Of a stretch of DNA of 51,888 nucleotides, positions 33,051 through 41,187 are shown piece by piece. The stretch spans positions 1 to 51,888 of the forward strand of contig CAZKFT010000012.1 of NCBI GenBank assembly GCA_964552205.1. Reading direction: 5' to 3'. The translations under genes and the position numbers were made by a program. Under the pieces are notes generated by a model. That model was not told the DNA's origin, did no database searches, and was given only the letters and a program-made list of their open reading frames with translations. Source of the DNA: JAIVGZ01 sp964552205 (lineage in GTDB: Bacteria; Pseudomonadota; Gammaproteobacteria; Natronospirales; JAIVGZ01). Position 1 is the stretch's first letter. Every line of letters starts with the position of its first letter.

Positions 33051-34244
33051 TTAGCCGCGAGTTGGTGGTGGGGTCGCGCCGCGCCACGGCCACGCCATGT
33101 CGAAGCGCCGGCCGTTCAGTAGCACGCTAATCCAGCTACGCTGCACGAAGTAGTGGTAGCTCAGGAAGCAGATGAGCGCGGTCAGGTCGACCACGATTGA
33201 GAACTTCAGTAGCAGTGGCAGGTCGTAGCGGACCAACCACCACGCAATGCCCGCCGCGATCGGCATGTGCACCAGGAACACCCAATACGCCGAGCGTGAG
33301 ACATACGCGACCCACGGCGAATCGTGGTCAAAGTATCTGAGCGCCGCACCGATGCAGGCGTAGATTAGCGACCAGGTGCATAGCGCGCTCGTGATGACGA
33401 TTATCGCGTGCGGCGCCCCACGCTGACCGAGGTAAGCCGAAAGCGTAAACAGCAATAGACCCGCAACCGCGTACTTCCCCGCATGGCGCGTGGCGGCGGA
33501 CAGCAAGCCGCCGTAGCTATGCAGCATAAAGCCGACCACGAAAAAGAAGCCGTAGTACATCAGCGCCGGTAAGTGCGGCTTCAGGAAGATGAACTCGCCG
33601 AGCACAATGCCGCCAGGGAATGGCCACAACGCCACGGTTGTGACCGCGCCAAGCAGCAGCACGGTGGCCGGTGATGCGGAGAGGCGGTCGATTGGACCCG
33701 CCAGCGGGCGGCTCGCGCGGTCCAGCAGCAGGCACGCCGGAATCAGCAGGTAGAACCAACACAGGTAGTACAGAAACCACAGGTGCCCGAGTGGCACCCG
33801 GCCTGGCCGCGCGCCGGCCGCCAGCATCTCCTCAGTCAGCGTTATCAGCTCTTCGCGCGCGGGCAGGAACGCCGTGCTTCCAAACCGGACGGCCACCATG
33901 AAGTTCGCCATAAACAGTAATGCGATGGGCAGGATGGTCACGGCCGCGACTACCAGCGGTACCGCGACGCGCACGACCCGGTTGCGGTAGGTCGCCCAGA
34001 CGCCGCGCCGCGCGACCAACAGCGCGGTGAAGAAGCCCGCCAGCACGAAGAACGCCGGAATGCGGAAGCTGTGGATCAAATGGAAGATGAGGTCGAACAC
34101 CAAGTTGCCGCCCTGGTCGCCGGGATTCGGCATTGCCGGGGGCGGCGCGGCCAAGTAGAAGAATGCGCCGTGCAGTACGATGCCGAGCATCATCAGGGTA
34201 CCGCGTAGTGCATCCAGCCCGAAGTGCCGGGGCTCGTCCGTCAT
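33051..34244 (-). CDS. acyltransferase-3 family membrane protein
   Basis: A 397-residue inner-membrane protein with ten or more hydrophobic helices. The N-terminus FGLDALRGTLMMLGIVLHG carries the acyltransferase-3 signature, in which Arg and His take part in acyl transfer; FRIPAFFVLAGFFTALL and YVSRSAYWVFLVHMPIA are further family blocks. Such proteins O-acetylate or succinylate extracytoplasmic glycans; OpgC, which modifies periplasmic glucans, is a relative. Its start overlaps the TRAP binding-protein stop by four bases, so the two are co-expressed. The coding style seems more GC-rich than its neighbours. Confidence 0.9.
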   Translation of the reverse strand: MTDEPRHFGLDALRGTLMMLGIVLHGAFFYLAAPPPAMPNPGDQGGNLVFDLIFHLIHSFRIPAFFVLAGFFTALLVARRGVWATYRNRVVRVAVPLVVAAVTILPIALLFMANFMVAVRFGSTAFLPAREELITLTEEMLAAGARPGRVPLGHLWFLYYLCWFYLLIPACLLLDRASRPLAGPIDRLSASPATVLLLGAVTTVALWPFPGGIVLGEFIFLKPHLPALMYYGFFFVVGFMLHSYGGLLSAATRHAGKYAVAGLLLFTLSAYLGQRGAPHAIIVITSALCTWSLIYACIGAALRYFDHDSPWVAYVSRSAYWVFLVHMPIAAGIAWWLVRYDLPLLLKFSIVVDLTALICFLSYHYFVQRSWISVLLNGRRFDMAWPWRGATPPPTRG

Positions 34245-35341
34245 AAATCCCGCGCCAGGTAGTAGGCCTTTTCCGAAATCCGGTGGTAGGAGCTCACCTG
34301 CTCATGGAAGCGGGTGTAAGAATCGTGGATGCGGATTGATATCTCATCGCGCGCACCAACTTCGGCGAGAATCTCGCGGGAAATCTCACGCAAGCGCACC
34401 AACACATCGTCGGGGAATTGCCGCAGCTGCACCTGGTGTTCGTTCACGAGTTGTTCGAGGGCGATGTTATTGCGCGCGGTGTACTCGGCCAGCATGTCCT
34501 GCTCGGCGACGCGACAGGCATTCAGCACGATGGATTGCAAGTCCTCGGGGAGTGCTTCCAAGGCCTGCTTGTTGATGATGGCCTCGAGTGCTGCGCAGGG
34601 CTCCTGCCAGCCGGGGTAGTAGTAATAGCGTGCGGCACGGTGCAGGCCGAATGCGAGATCGTTGTAGGGGCCAACCCATTCGGTGGCGTCGATGGCACCG
34701 GTTTGCAATGCGGTGAAAATTTCTCCGCCCGGCAGATTGACCGGGGTGCCACCGGCACGGCGTAGTACATCGCCACCAAGCCCCGGGATGCGCATGCGTA
34801 GTCCACGAAGGTCCGCGACGGACCGAATCTCCTTGTTGAACCAGCCACCCATTTGCACGCCCGTGTTGCCAGATGGCATGGGGACCAGCCCGAATGGCGC
34901 ATAGAGTTCCTGGTAAAGCTGCAGTCCACCGCCGTGGTGAATCCAGCCGGACAGTTCTTGCCCGTTCATGCCGAAAGGAACAGCCGCGAAAAACTGCACC
35001 GCTTCGTGTTTGCCTTTCCAGTAGTACGCGGCGCCATGGCCTATTTCGGCGGTGCCGCGGGATACGGCGTCAAAAACTTCGAAGGCTGGGACCAGTTCCC
35101 CCGCCCCATATACCCGGACCTGAAGGCGGCCACCCGACATTTCCCCGATGAGGCGGGCGAGGAAGTTGGCTCCGGTGCCAAGCCCGGGGAAGTTCATGGG
35201 CCAGGTGGTGACCATGCGCCAGGTCATGGTTTCACCTGCGGAGTAGGTCCGCGTGCCGGTGCCCGGTGCTTGTCCGCAGCCAGTCAGCGCGCCGAGGGCG
35301 GCACCCGCACCCAGTGTTTTCAGGAGCTCACGTCGTTTCAT
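34241..35341 (-). CDS. TRAP transporter periplasmic substrate-binding protein (DctP/TakP-like)
   Basis: A 366-residue binding protein. The N-terminus MKRRELLKTLGAGAALG has a twin-arginine motif followed by the lipobox LTGC, so it may be a Tat-exported lipoprotein. The tatABC genes lie at 39496-40636. The body shows MVTTWPMNFPGLGTGANFLA, GHGAAYYWKGKHE, NTGVQMGGWFNKEI and GAIDATEWVGPYNDLAF, a close match to TakP-type receptors for alpha-keto acids and related organic anions. ATG 35341 is chosen by the signal sequence; it overlaps the DUF2007 gene by 14 bases. The permeases of the matching type are at 28652-30525. Confidence 0.92.
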   Translation of the reverse strand: MKRRELLKTLGAGAALGALTGCGQAPGTGTRTYSAGETMTWRMVTTWPMNFPGLGTGANFLARLIGEMSGGRLQVRVYGAGELVPAFEVFDAVSRGTAEIGHGAAYYWKGKHEAVQFFAAVPFGMNGQELSGWIHHGGGLQLYQELYAPFGLVPMPSGNTGVQMGGWFNKEIRSVADLRGLRMRIPGLGGDVLRRAGGTPVNLPGGEIFTALQTGAIDATEWVGPYNDLAFGLHRAARYYYYPGWQEPCAALEAIINKQALEALPEDLQSIVLNACRVAEQDMLAEYTARNNIALEQLVNEHQVQLRQFPDDVLVRLREISREILAEVGARDEISIRIHDSYTRFHEQVSSYHRISEKAYYLARDL

Positions 35342-35567
35342 CGTCGTTTTCCAGATCTTGCGAGTAATCGGTGTCGAGGATACGTCTGGCGGCACTTTCG
35401 TTGTCTGGGGCCACCATCAGGGAGATGCGAACCACGGTTCCGGGGATGGCTTGCGCAAGGTAGGCATTGGTCAGGAACGCAGGGATTCCCTCGGCTTCCA
35501 GGCGCCCCACCGCAATCTGTGCTTCGGGAAGCAAGCTATATGTCGCAATATTCACGAAATCCGTCAT
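35328..35567 (-). CDS. DUF2007-family small protein
   Basis: A 79-residue soluble protein. The pattern VNIATYSLLPEAQIAVGRLEAEGIPAFL and then VRISLMVAPDNESAARRIL fits DUF2007 (putative signal-transducing, ferredoxin-like fold). Its function is not known. The start codon ATG 35567 leaves only 28 bases to the divergent typA start. It overlaps the TRAP binding-protein gene by 14 bases, so it is the first gene of a three-gene operon. Confidence 0.8.
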   Translation of the reverse strand: MTDFVNIATYSLLPEAQIAVGRLEAEGIPAFLTNAYLAQAIPGTVVRISLMVAPDNESAARRILDTDYSQDLENDDETT

Positions 35568-35578
35568 GGCCATTGCAG

Positions 35579-35584
35579 TATAAT
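35579..35584 (+). promoter_or_regulatory. -10 box (TATAAT) directly before typA
   Basis: A consensus TATAAT ends eleven bases before ATG 35596 within the 28-base divergent space. There is no Shine-Dalgarno box. Confidence 0.55.
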
Positions 35585-35595
35585 TCGCCGCCCTC

Positions 35596-37405
35596 ATGAT
35601 TCAGAACCTCAGAAACATCGCCATCATCGCCCACGTCGACCATGGCAAGACAACACTCGTGGACAGACTGCTCCAGCAGTCCGGCACTTTTGACCAGCGC
35701 GCCGCGCTGGTCGAGCGTGTCATGGACTCCAATGATCTGGAGCGCGAGCGCGGTATCACCATCCTGGCGAAGAACACCGCCATCCGTTGGGGTGAGTATC
35801 GCATCAACATCGTGGATACGCCCGGCCATGCCGATTTCGGCGGCGAAGTGGAGCGCGTGTTGTCCATGGTGGACTCGGTGCTGTTGCTGGTAGACGCCGT
35901 CGATGGCCCGATGCCACAAACGCGCTTCGTCACCCGCAAAGCATTCGCGTTGGGGCTCAAACCCATCGTGGTCATCAACAAAGTGGATCGCCCCGGCGCA
36001 CGCCCGGAGTGGGTGCTGAACCAGACCTTTGATCTTTTCGACAAGTTGGGTGCCACCGAAGAGCAGCTCGACTTCCCGGTCATCTACGCCTCGGCGCTTC
36101 ACGGCTGGGCGAACACCGACAACGGTGCCCACGGTGGCGACATGAAGCCGTTGTTCCAGGCCATCGTGGACCGCGTGGCGCCGCCCAATGTGGACGCGGA
36201 AGGCCCGTTCCAGATGCAGGTCTCCAGCCTCGATTATTCCAGCTTCGTCGGCGTCATCGGTATCGGTCGCATCAGTCGCGGTCGCGTGAAGACCAATACG
36301 GCAGTGGTGGTGGTCGACCACGAAGGCAGTCGCCGCAACGGCCGGATGCTGCAGATTCTGGGGTTTCATGGCCTCAACCGTGTGGAAGTCCCGGAAGCAC
36401 AGGCGGGTGACATCATCGCCTTCACCGGCATCGACGGGCTCGGGATATCCGACACCCTGTGTTCGCCGGACGCCGTTGAGGCGCTCCCCCCGCTGACGGT
36501 GGACGAACCAACGGTGAGCATGAGCTTCGAGGTGAACAACTCCCCGTTCTGTGGGCGCGAGGGCAAGTACGTCACCAGCCGCCAGATACGCGAACGCCTG
36601 CATCGCGAGCTCATCCACAATGTCGCGTTACGCGTCGAGGACACGGCCAACCCAGACAGGTTCAAGGTGTCGGGGCGCGGCGAACTGCATCTGTCCGTGC
36701 TGATTGAGACCATGCGTCGCGAAGGGTATGAGCTCGCGGTATCACGCCCACAGGTCATCATCCGGGAAGTGGAGGGTGAGCAGCACGAGCCCTTCGAGCA
36801 GCTCACCGTGGATGTCGAAGAGGCTGACCAAGGCGCGGTGATGGAAAAACTGGGCGAGCGCAAAGGCGACCTCGTGGACATGCAGGCAGATGGCCAGGGC
36901 CGGGTGCGACTGGACTATGTCATCCCTGCGCGCGGCCTGATCGGTTTCCGCACCGAGTTCATGACCGCCACTTCAGGTACCGGTCTTTTACACCACGTAT
37001 TCGATCATTACGGCCCCATCAAGAAAGGCGCGATCGGGCAACGGCGAAACGGTGTTCTCATCGCCAACGGGCTAGGTCCGGCACTGGCGTATTCGCTGTT
37101 CGCATTGCAGGACCGAGGTCGGATGCTCATCGACCCGGGTACCGAGGTCTACGAGGGGATGATCATCGGCATTCACAGCCGCGACAACGACTTGGTCGTG
37201 AACCCGCTCAAGGGCAAACAGCTGACCAACATCCGTGCCGCCGGGCGGGACGAGAACATCCTGCTCACGCCGCCGGTGCGCTTCTCGCTGGAACAGGCCC
37301 TGGAGTTCATTGATGATGATGAACTGGTCGAGGTGACCCCGCAGAACATCCGGCTTCGCAAGCGGCAGCTCTTGGAGCATGAACGCAAGCGCACCGCCCG
37401 CGGAG
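35596..37405 (+). CDS. typA: translational GTPase TypA/BipA, 3' end lost in assembly gap
   Basis: About 603 residues are visible, nearly the full length of TypA (about 605-610). The GTPase motifs are AHVDHGKTTLVDRLL (G1), RERGIT (G2), DTPGHADFGGE (G3), NKVDRPGA (G4) and a SALHGW segment (G5). Domain II, two EF-G-like alpha/beta domains and the TypA-specific C-terminal domain (AGRDENILLTPP, EQALEFIDDDELVEVTP) follow. The last visible codons, RKRTARG, precede 100 N, so only a few residues should be missing. Known: TypA binds ribosomes under stress and assists 50S assembly at low temperature. Confidence 0.96.
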
Positions 37406-37505
37406 NNNNNNNNNNNNNNNNNNNNNNNNNNNNNNNNNNNNNNNNNNNNNNNNNNNNNNNNNNNNNNNNNNNNNNNNNNNNNNNNNNNNNNNNNNNNNNN
37501 NNNNN
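37406..37505. other. scaffold gap (100 N) between typA and pip
   Basis: No overlap is shared by the two flanks, so this is a real unsequenced stretch. From protein comparison it should hold the last few codons of typA plus about 55-60 codons of the proline iminopeptidase N-terminus, so it is likely longer than 100 bases. Confidence 0.85.
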
Positions 37506-38281
37506 CCCGATATCGGGCCGTGTTGTTCGACCAGCGGGGATGCGGGCGGTCCACCCCTTACGGCGAGATTTCGGGCAATGACACTTGGGCCTTGGTGTCG
37601 GACCTGGAACGCATCCGTGAGTCACTGGGCATCGAGAATTGGGTCGTGTTCGGCGGGTCCTGGGGTTCCACGCTGGCGCTGGCCTATGCCGAGTCGTATC
37701 CGGATCGGGTATTGGGGCTCATCGTCCGCGGGATTTTTCTCGGTCGTCAGGAGGACCTCGACTGGTTTTATCGGCACGGCACCAATCGCATCTTCCCCGA
37801 CCACTGGGATGATTTCCTTGCCCCCATCCCGGAGAACGAGCGCGAGGACCTGGCAACGGCGTACTACCGGCGACTGACCTCCGGCGATGAACAGGTCCAA
37901 CGGGCGGCGGCTCGAGCATGGGCCCAATGGGAAGGGCGCTGCGCGACATTGATGCCGAGTGACGAAGCCATCGAGCATTTCACCAAGCCGGAATCGGCGC
38001 TGGCCTTGGCACGCATCGAGTGCCACTACTTCGTCCACAACGTTTTCCTTGAGCCAAACCAACTACTGCGCGACGCCCATCGCCTTGCCGGTATCCCGGG
38101 GGTCATCGTGCACGGCCGCTATGACGCGATTTGCATGCCGGAGGGCGCTTGGAGCCTGCACTATGAGTGGCCGGACTCTAAGCTGGTTTTTGTTGATGAT
38201 GCAGGTCACCTCGCCAGTGAACCCGGCATTCGGCGGGAACTCCTGAAGGCCGCGGACGAGTTCGCGACGCGTTTCACATGA
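37506..38281 (+). CDS. pip: proline iminopeptidase, 5' end lost in assembly gap
   Basis: About 258 C-terminal residues of an S33 proline iminopeptidase, which removes N-terminal proline from peptides. Visible are FDQRGCGRSTP, the nucleophile elbow GGSWGSTLALAYA, the cap-region Arg/Glu segments typical of S33, the aspartate in VHGRYDAICMP and the histidine in DDAGHLASEP. The oxyanion loop HGGPG and the start codon should lie in the gap. The stop overlaps the dtd start as ATGA. Confidence 0.92.
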
Positions 38282-38730
38282 TTGCACTCCTGCAGCGCGT
38301 GACGGAGGCCAGCGTGGTGGTCGACAACGACACCATTGCCACAATTGACGCTGGTCTGCTCGTGCTGGTGGGTGTTCAAGCGGGTGATGCGGAAGCCGAG
38401 GTGGACCGATTGTTAGAGCGGACCCTGGGCTACCGGGTATTCCCGGATGCAGACGGCAAAATGAACCTGTCGCTGCGTGAGACCGGGGGCGGGCTGCTGT
38501 TGGTCCCGCAGTTCACGCTGGCTGCGGACACCCGGAAAGGTACGCGGGCCAGCTTTTCGCCGGCCGCCGCGCCAGAGATCGGGGAGCGGCTTTTCCGGCA
38601 ACTATGCGAGCGGGCGGCCGCGGCATGGTCACCGGTGGCCTGTGGCGTGTTCGGCGCGGACATGAAGGTACACCTGGTCAATGATGGCCCGGTCACTTTC
38701 TGGCTGGAAGCGCCGCCTGCGCTGTGCTAA
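38278..38730 (+). CDS. dtd: D-aminoacyl-tRNA deacylase
   Basis: A 150-residue DTD protein, which hydrolyses D-aminoacyl-tRNA and Gly-tRNA(Ala) to keep translation homochiral. The start IALLQRVTEASVVV is typical. The motif corresponding to SQFTL reads VPQFTLAAD, with Pro at the usual Ser position. The cross-subunit Gly-cisPro motif is NDGPVTFWLE (usually NSGPVT). Both are small departures from consensus. The length matches the family. It overlaps pip by four bases, an arrangement seen in other proteobacteria. Confidence 0.94.
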   Translation: MIALLQRVTEASVVVDNDTIATIDAGLLVLVGVQAGDAEAEVDRLLERTLGYRVFPDADGKMNLSLRETGGGLLLVPQFTLAADTRKGTRASFSPAAAPEIGERLFRQLCERAAAAWSPVACGVFGADMKVHLVNDGPVTFWLEAPPALC

Positions 38731-38734
38731 TAAT
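38728..38734 (+). promoter_or_regulatory. -10-like box (TAATAAT) directly before hisA-like gene
   Basis: TAATAAT overlaps the dtd stop codon and ends eight bases before ATG 38743. There is no Shine-Dalgarno box. Confidence 0.4.
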
Positions 38735-38742
38735 GCCCACGC

Positions 38743-39480
38743 ATGCTGTTGATTCCCGCAATCAATCTCAAGGATGGTCGGTGTGTCCGGCCGGGTGAGG
38801 GCGATGCCCGCTCGGCGAAGCGAATCACTGAGGATCCGGTGACAGCCGCCTCACGATGGGTGGAGGCAGGTGCTGCTCGTTTGCATGTCGTGGATCTGGA
38901 CGGTGCGCGGGCCGGCGAGCCGTCGAACGCCGATGCGATTCATCTGATTGCAGAAGCTTTCCCGGAAGTTCGCTTGCAGGTTGGGGGTGGCGTCCGTAAC
39001 GAAGAGACGGTGCAGGTGTATCTGGATGCTGGTGTGGACTGGGTCATCATCGGGACCCGCGCTGTCACCGCGCCGCATTTCGTCAATGATTTGTGTCTGG
39101 AGTTTCCGGAGCACATCATCGTCGGACTCGATGCGCGCGAGGGTCGCCTCGCGATTGACGGGTGGTCGAAGTTGTCGACCCATGATTTGTTGGATACGGC
39201 GCGGTTTCTGGAGCGCGACGGCGTTGCGGCGTTTGTTTTTACCGACATCGACCGCGATGGAAAGATGCAGGGACTGAATGTTGCGGCAACCGTAGAGCTC
39301 GCGCAGGCCGTCAATGTCCCGGTATTCGCTTCAGGCGGCGTGCGTGGACTAGAGGACGTGAAGGCCCTGGCGGAAGCCAGGGAGGAGAACCTGGCCGGCA
39401 TCATCGTCGGCCGGGCCATTTATGAGGGTAAGCTCGATCTCGGCGAGGCGCAGAGGCTTGCAGACTCGCTCGCTGGTTGA
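38743..39480 (+). CDS. hisA: HisA-like ProFAR isomerase with Asn in place of catalytic Asp8
   Basis: A 245-residue TIM barrel closely matching HisA, which isomerises ProFAR to PRFAR in histidine synthesis. Conserved parts are LHVVDLDGA, VGGGVRNEE, DWVIIGTRA, VGLDAREGRLAIDGW (catalytic acid D130), FVFTDIDRDGKMQGLN (T167/D168), FASGGVRGLEDV and VGRAIYEG. The first strand reads MLLIPAINLKDG: residue 8 is Asn (codon AAT at 38764-38766) where HisA has the catalytic base Asp. In Thermotoga HisA the Asp8 side chain is essential. The loop RPGEGD also differs from the common RLxQGD. The gene sits before tatABC, away from any his operon; in many proteobacteria hisE or hisIE holds this place. It may be a paralogue with a changed role or an impaired enzyme. 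Confidence 0.82.
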   Translation: MLLIPAINLKDGRCVRPGEGDARSAKRITEDPVTAASRWVEAGAARLHVVDLDGARAGEPSNADAIHLIAEAFPEVRLQVGGGVRNEETVQVYLDAGVDWVIIGTRAVTAPHFVNDLCLEFPEHIIVGLDAREGRLAIDGWSKLSTHDLLDTARFLERDGVAAFVFTDIDRDGKMQGLNVAATVELAQAVNVPVFASGGVRGLEDVKALAEAREENLAGIIVGRAIYEGKLDLGEAQRLADSLAG

Positions 39481-39495
39481 GAGGAGGTTGGAACA

Positions 39496-39684
39496 ATGGG
39501 TTTCGGTGGCATCAGCATCTGGCAGTTGCTCATCCTGTTGGTCATCGTTGTCCTGCTGTTCGGGACCAGCAAGTTGCGTTCGCTGGGCGGCGACCTTGGC
39601 GCAGCGGTAAAGAGTTTTCGCTCCGGCATGAAAGAGGGCGACGAACCCCCTGAAGACAAGGACAAGCCGTCCAAGGACGACTGA
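39496..39684 (+). CDS. tatA: twin-arginine translocase subunit TatA
   Basis: A 62-residue protein with one N-terminal transmembrane helix (about residues 7-22, ISIWQLLILLVIVVLLFG), the FG hinge, an amphipathic helix (SKLRSLGGDLGAAVKSFR) and an acidic/lysine-rich tail. TatA polymerises to make the pore for folded proteins. GAGGAGG lies a few bases before the ATG. It is separated from the hisA-like gene by 15 bases and from tatB by nine. Confidence 0.95.
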   Translation: MGFGGISIWQLLILLVIVVLLFGTSKLRSLGGDLGAAVKSFRSGMKEGDEPPEDKDKPSKDD

Positions 39685-39693
39685 CCTCACGCC

Positions 39694-39879
39694 ATGCTCT
39701 CAATCGGTTTCTGGGAGCTCACCCTCCTAGCGGTACTTTGCCTGCTCGTGGTCGGTCCAGAGCGCCTGCCGGCGTTGATGCGCACGCTTGGCCAATGGAC
39801 TGGCCGTGCACGGCTGGCGGTGACACGCTTCAAGGCGGAGCTCGACCGGGAGATCGGGGACGATGAGCGAAAGCACTGA
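39694..39879 (+). CDS. tatB: twin-arginine translocase subunit TatB, unusually short
   Basis: A 61-residue TatB. The start MLSIGFWELTLLAVLCLLV keeps the functional Glu8 and is followed by GPERLPALMRTLGQW, the hinge and first amphipathic helix of TatB. E. coli TatB has 171 residues; here nearly the whole cytoplasmic coiled-coil tail is missing, and the frame ends inside tatC. The 17-base overlap with tatC is larger than usual. It binds the signal peptide together with TatC. Confidence 0.92.
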   Translation: MLSIGFWELTLLAVLCLLVVGPERLPALMRTLGQWTGRARLAVTRFKAELDREIGDDERKH

Positions 39880-40636
39880 GTCCGGCGCACAGTCCCTAAT
39901 CGGGCACCTGACTGAGCTGCGTAGCCGGCTGCTGCGCATCGTGCTGACCGTACTGGTACTGTTTGCCGTCTTGGCGCCATTCGCCAATCACCTTTTCACG
40001 TTCATAGCAGGACCCATGTTGGAACGCCTTCCTGAAGGCGCAACGATGATCGCGACCGAGGTCGCTTCGCCTTTCTTGACGCCGTTCAAGCTCGCTTTGG
40101 TGTCGGCGATATTTCTGGCCATGCCCATGGCCTTGCATCATGTCTGGGCGTTCATCGCGCCGGGACTTTACCAACAGGAACGACGCTTCGCCTTTCCGCT
40201 GCTGTTTTCCAGCATCCTGCTGTTCTACGCGGGCATCGCATTCGCCTTCTTCGTGGTGTTCCCGTTGGTGTTTGCATTTCTCACCGCATCCGCACCGGCG
40301 GGCGTGCTCGTGATGACGGACATCGGGAAGTATCTCGACTTCGTGCTGTTGCTGTTCTTCGCCTTCGGTATTGCGTTCCAGGTGCCGGTTGTCACCTTGT
40401 TGCTGGTCCGCACAGGCATGACGACGCCAGTCCGCTTGGCGCAGGCGCGACCCTATGTGTTGGTGGGCGCGTTCACCATCGGGATGTTTCTGACCCCGCC
40501 GGACGTCATCTCGCAGACGCTGCTGGCTGTGCCGATGTACCTCTTGTACGAGGCGGGGATTCTGCTCAGCCGCTGGCTGGTCCCGGGCTGGAAGGAAGTT
40601 GAAGCCCAGCGCCGGGGCGAAATCCCCGGCGACTGA
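39863..40636 (+). CDS. tatC: twin-arginine translocase subunit TatC
   Basis: A 257-residue protein with six transmembrane helices. The N-terminal IGHLTELRSRLLRI is the conserved TatC motif (HLxELRxR) that recognises the twin-arginine signal. The periplasmic loop contains FALYQ-type residues (VWAFIAPGLYQQE) and the later block FGIAFQVPVVTLLLVRTG is typical, including the Phe/Glu region that contacts the precursor. Length is usual. Likely local cargo includes the twin-arginine TRAP binding protein at 34241. Confidence 0.96.
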   Translation: MSESTESGAQSLIGHLTELRSRLLRIVLTVLVLFAVLAPFANHLFTFIAGPMLERLPEGATMIATEVASPFLTPFKLALVSAIFLAMPMALHHVWAFIAPGLYQQERRFAFPLLFSSILLFYAGIAFAFFVVFPLVFAFLTASAPAGVLVMTDIGKYLDFVLLLFFAFGIAFQVPVVTLLLVRTGMTTPVRLAQARPYVLVGAFTIGMFLTPPDVISQTLLAVPMYLLYEAGILLSRWLVPGWKEVEAQRRGEIPGD

Positions 40637-40647
40637 GCCTCGTTGGA

Positions 40648-41187
40648 CTACAGGGAAATGCGGAGCTCCAGACCAGCACGAGTGGTCTTGAAGGAGGATC
40701 CCGCGAAATCCAGCCCGAGCGCGACGCTGTCCGTGAAGCGATAACGCGCCGTCACCCCTGCAATGGCACTGGTGCGCGAGCGGGACTCGGTGCCGAATGA
40801 GGCACGACCTGCTTCGACACCAATCCTGCCTGCAACCGAGAAGGGTCCGCCGGTCGGGAATATCTCGTAACCCACCGTGGCACTTGTGAAGCGGGCTTTG
40901 GTCGGCACGGCGATGGCCGGGCAGGCAGCAACACCCGCGCGGCAAACCGCATTCCCGGTTGAGCCGGTCCAATGTTCAAGCTGGAACTCCAGCCCGGTGT
41001 CGTACTGGTAACCGACAAACAGCGACGGCCGAGTGCGCGTTGAGTCAATAACTCCGGGTTCGGTTGTTCGCGCGACATCCACATTGGCTCGGTTGACCTT
41101 CACGCCGAGGAAAAACCCGTCGGCCTGCGCAGTTGGAGTACCTAGGAGTCCAGCTACAACGACGACGGCAAGCGCTGATCTCACCAT
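40648..41187 (-). CDS. small outer-membrane beta-barrel protein
   Basis: A 179-residue protein with a signal peptide (residues 1-22, AQA/DG) and alternating hydrophobic strands through the C-terminus (FFLGVKV, SLFVGYQY, FQLEHWTG, ATVGYEIFP, SVAGRIGVEAGRA, AIAGVTARYRF, LGLDFAGSSF). This is the pattern of eight-stranded OmpA-like or OmpW-like barrels of the outer-membrane beta-barrel family. Two cysteines in VCRAGVAACP could make a loop disulfide. The function is unknown. It overlaps the preceding lipoprotein gene by seven bases, so the pair is coupled, and it ends convergent to tatC. Confidence 0.8.
   Translation of the reverse strand: MVRSALAVVVVAGLLGTPTAQADGFFLGVKVNRANVDVARTTEPGVIDSTRTRPSLFVGYQYDTGLEFQLEHWTGSTGNAVCRAGVAACPAIAVPTKARFTSATVGYEIFPTGGPFSVAGRIGVEAGRASFGTESRSRTSAIAGVTARYRFTDSVALGLDFAGSSFKTTRAGLELRISL

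Noticed and set aside
35536..36618. A 360-codon open frame on the minus strand opposite typA
   Set aside because: It is a mirror frame of a highly conserved GTPase gene, with many His and Asp codons and no recognisable domain.
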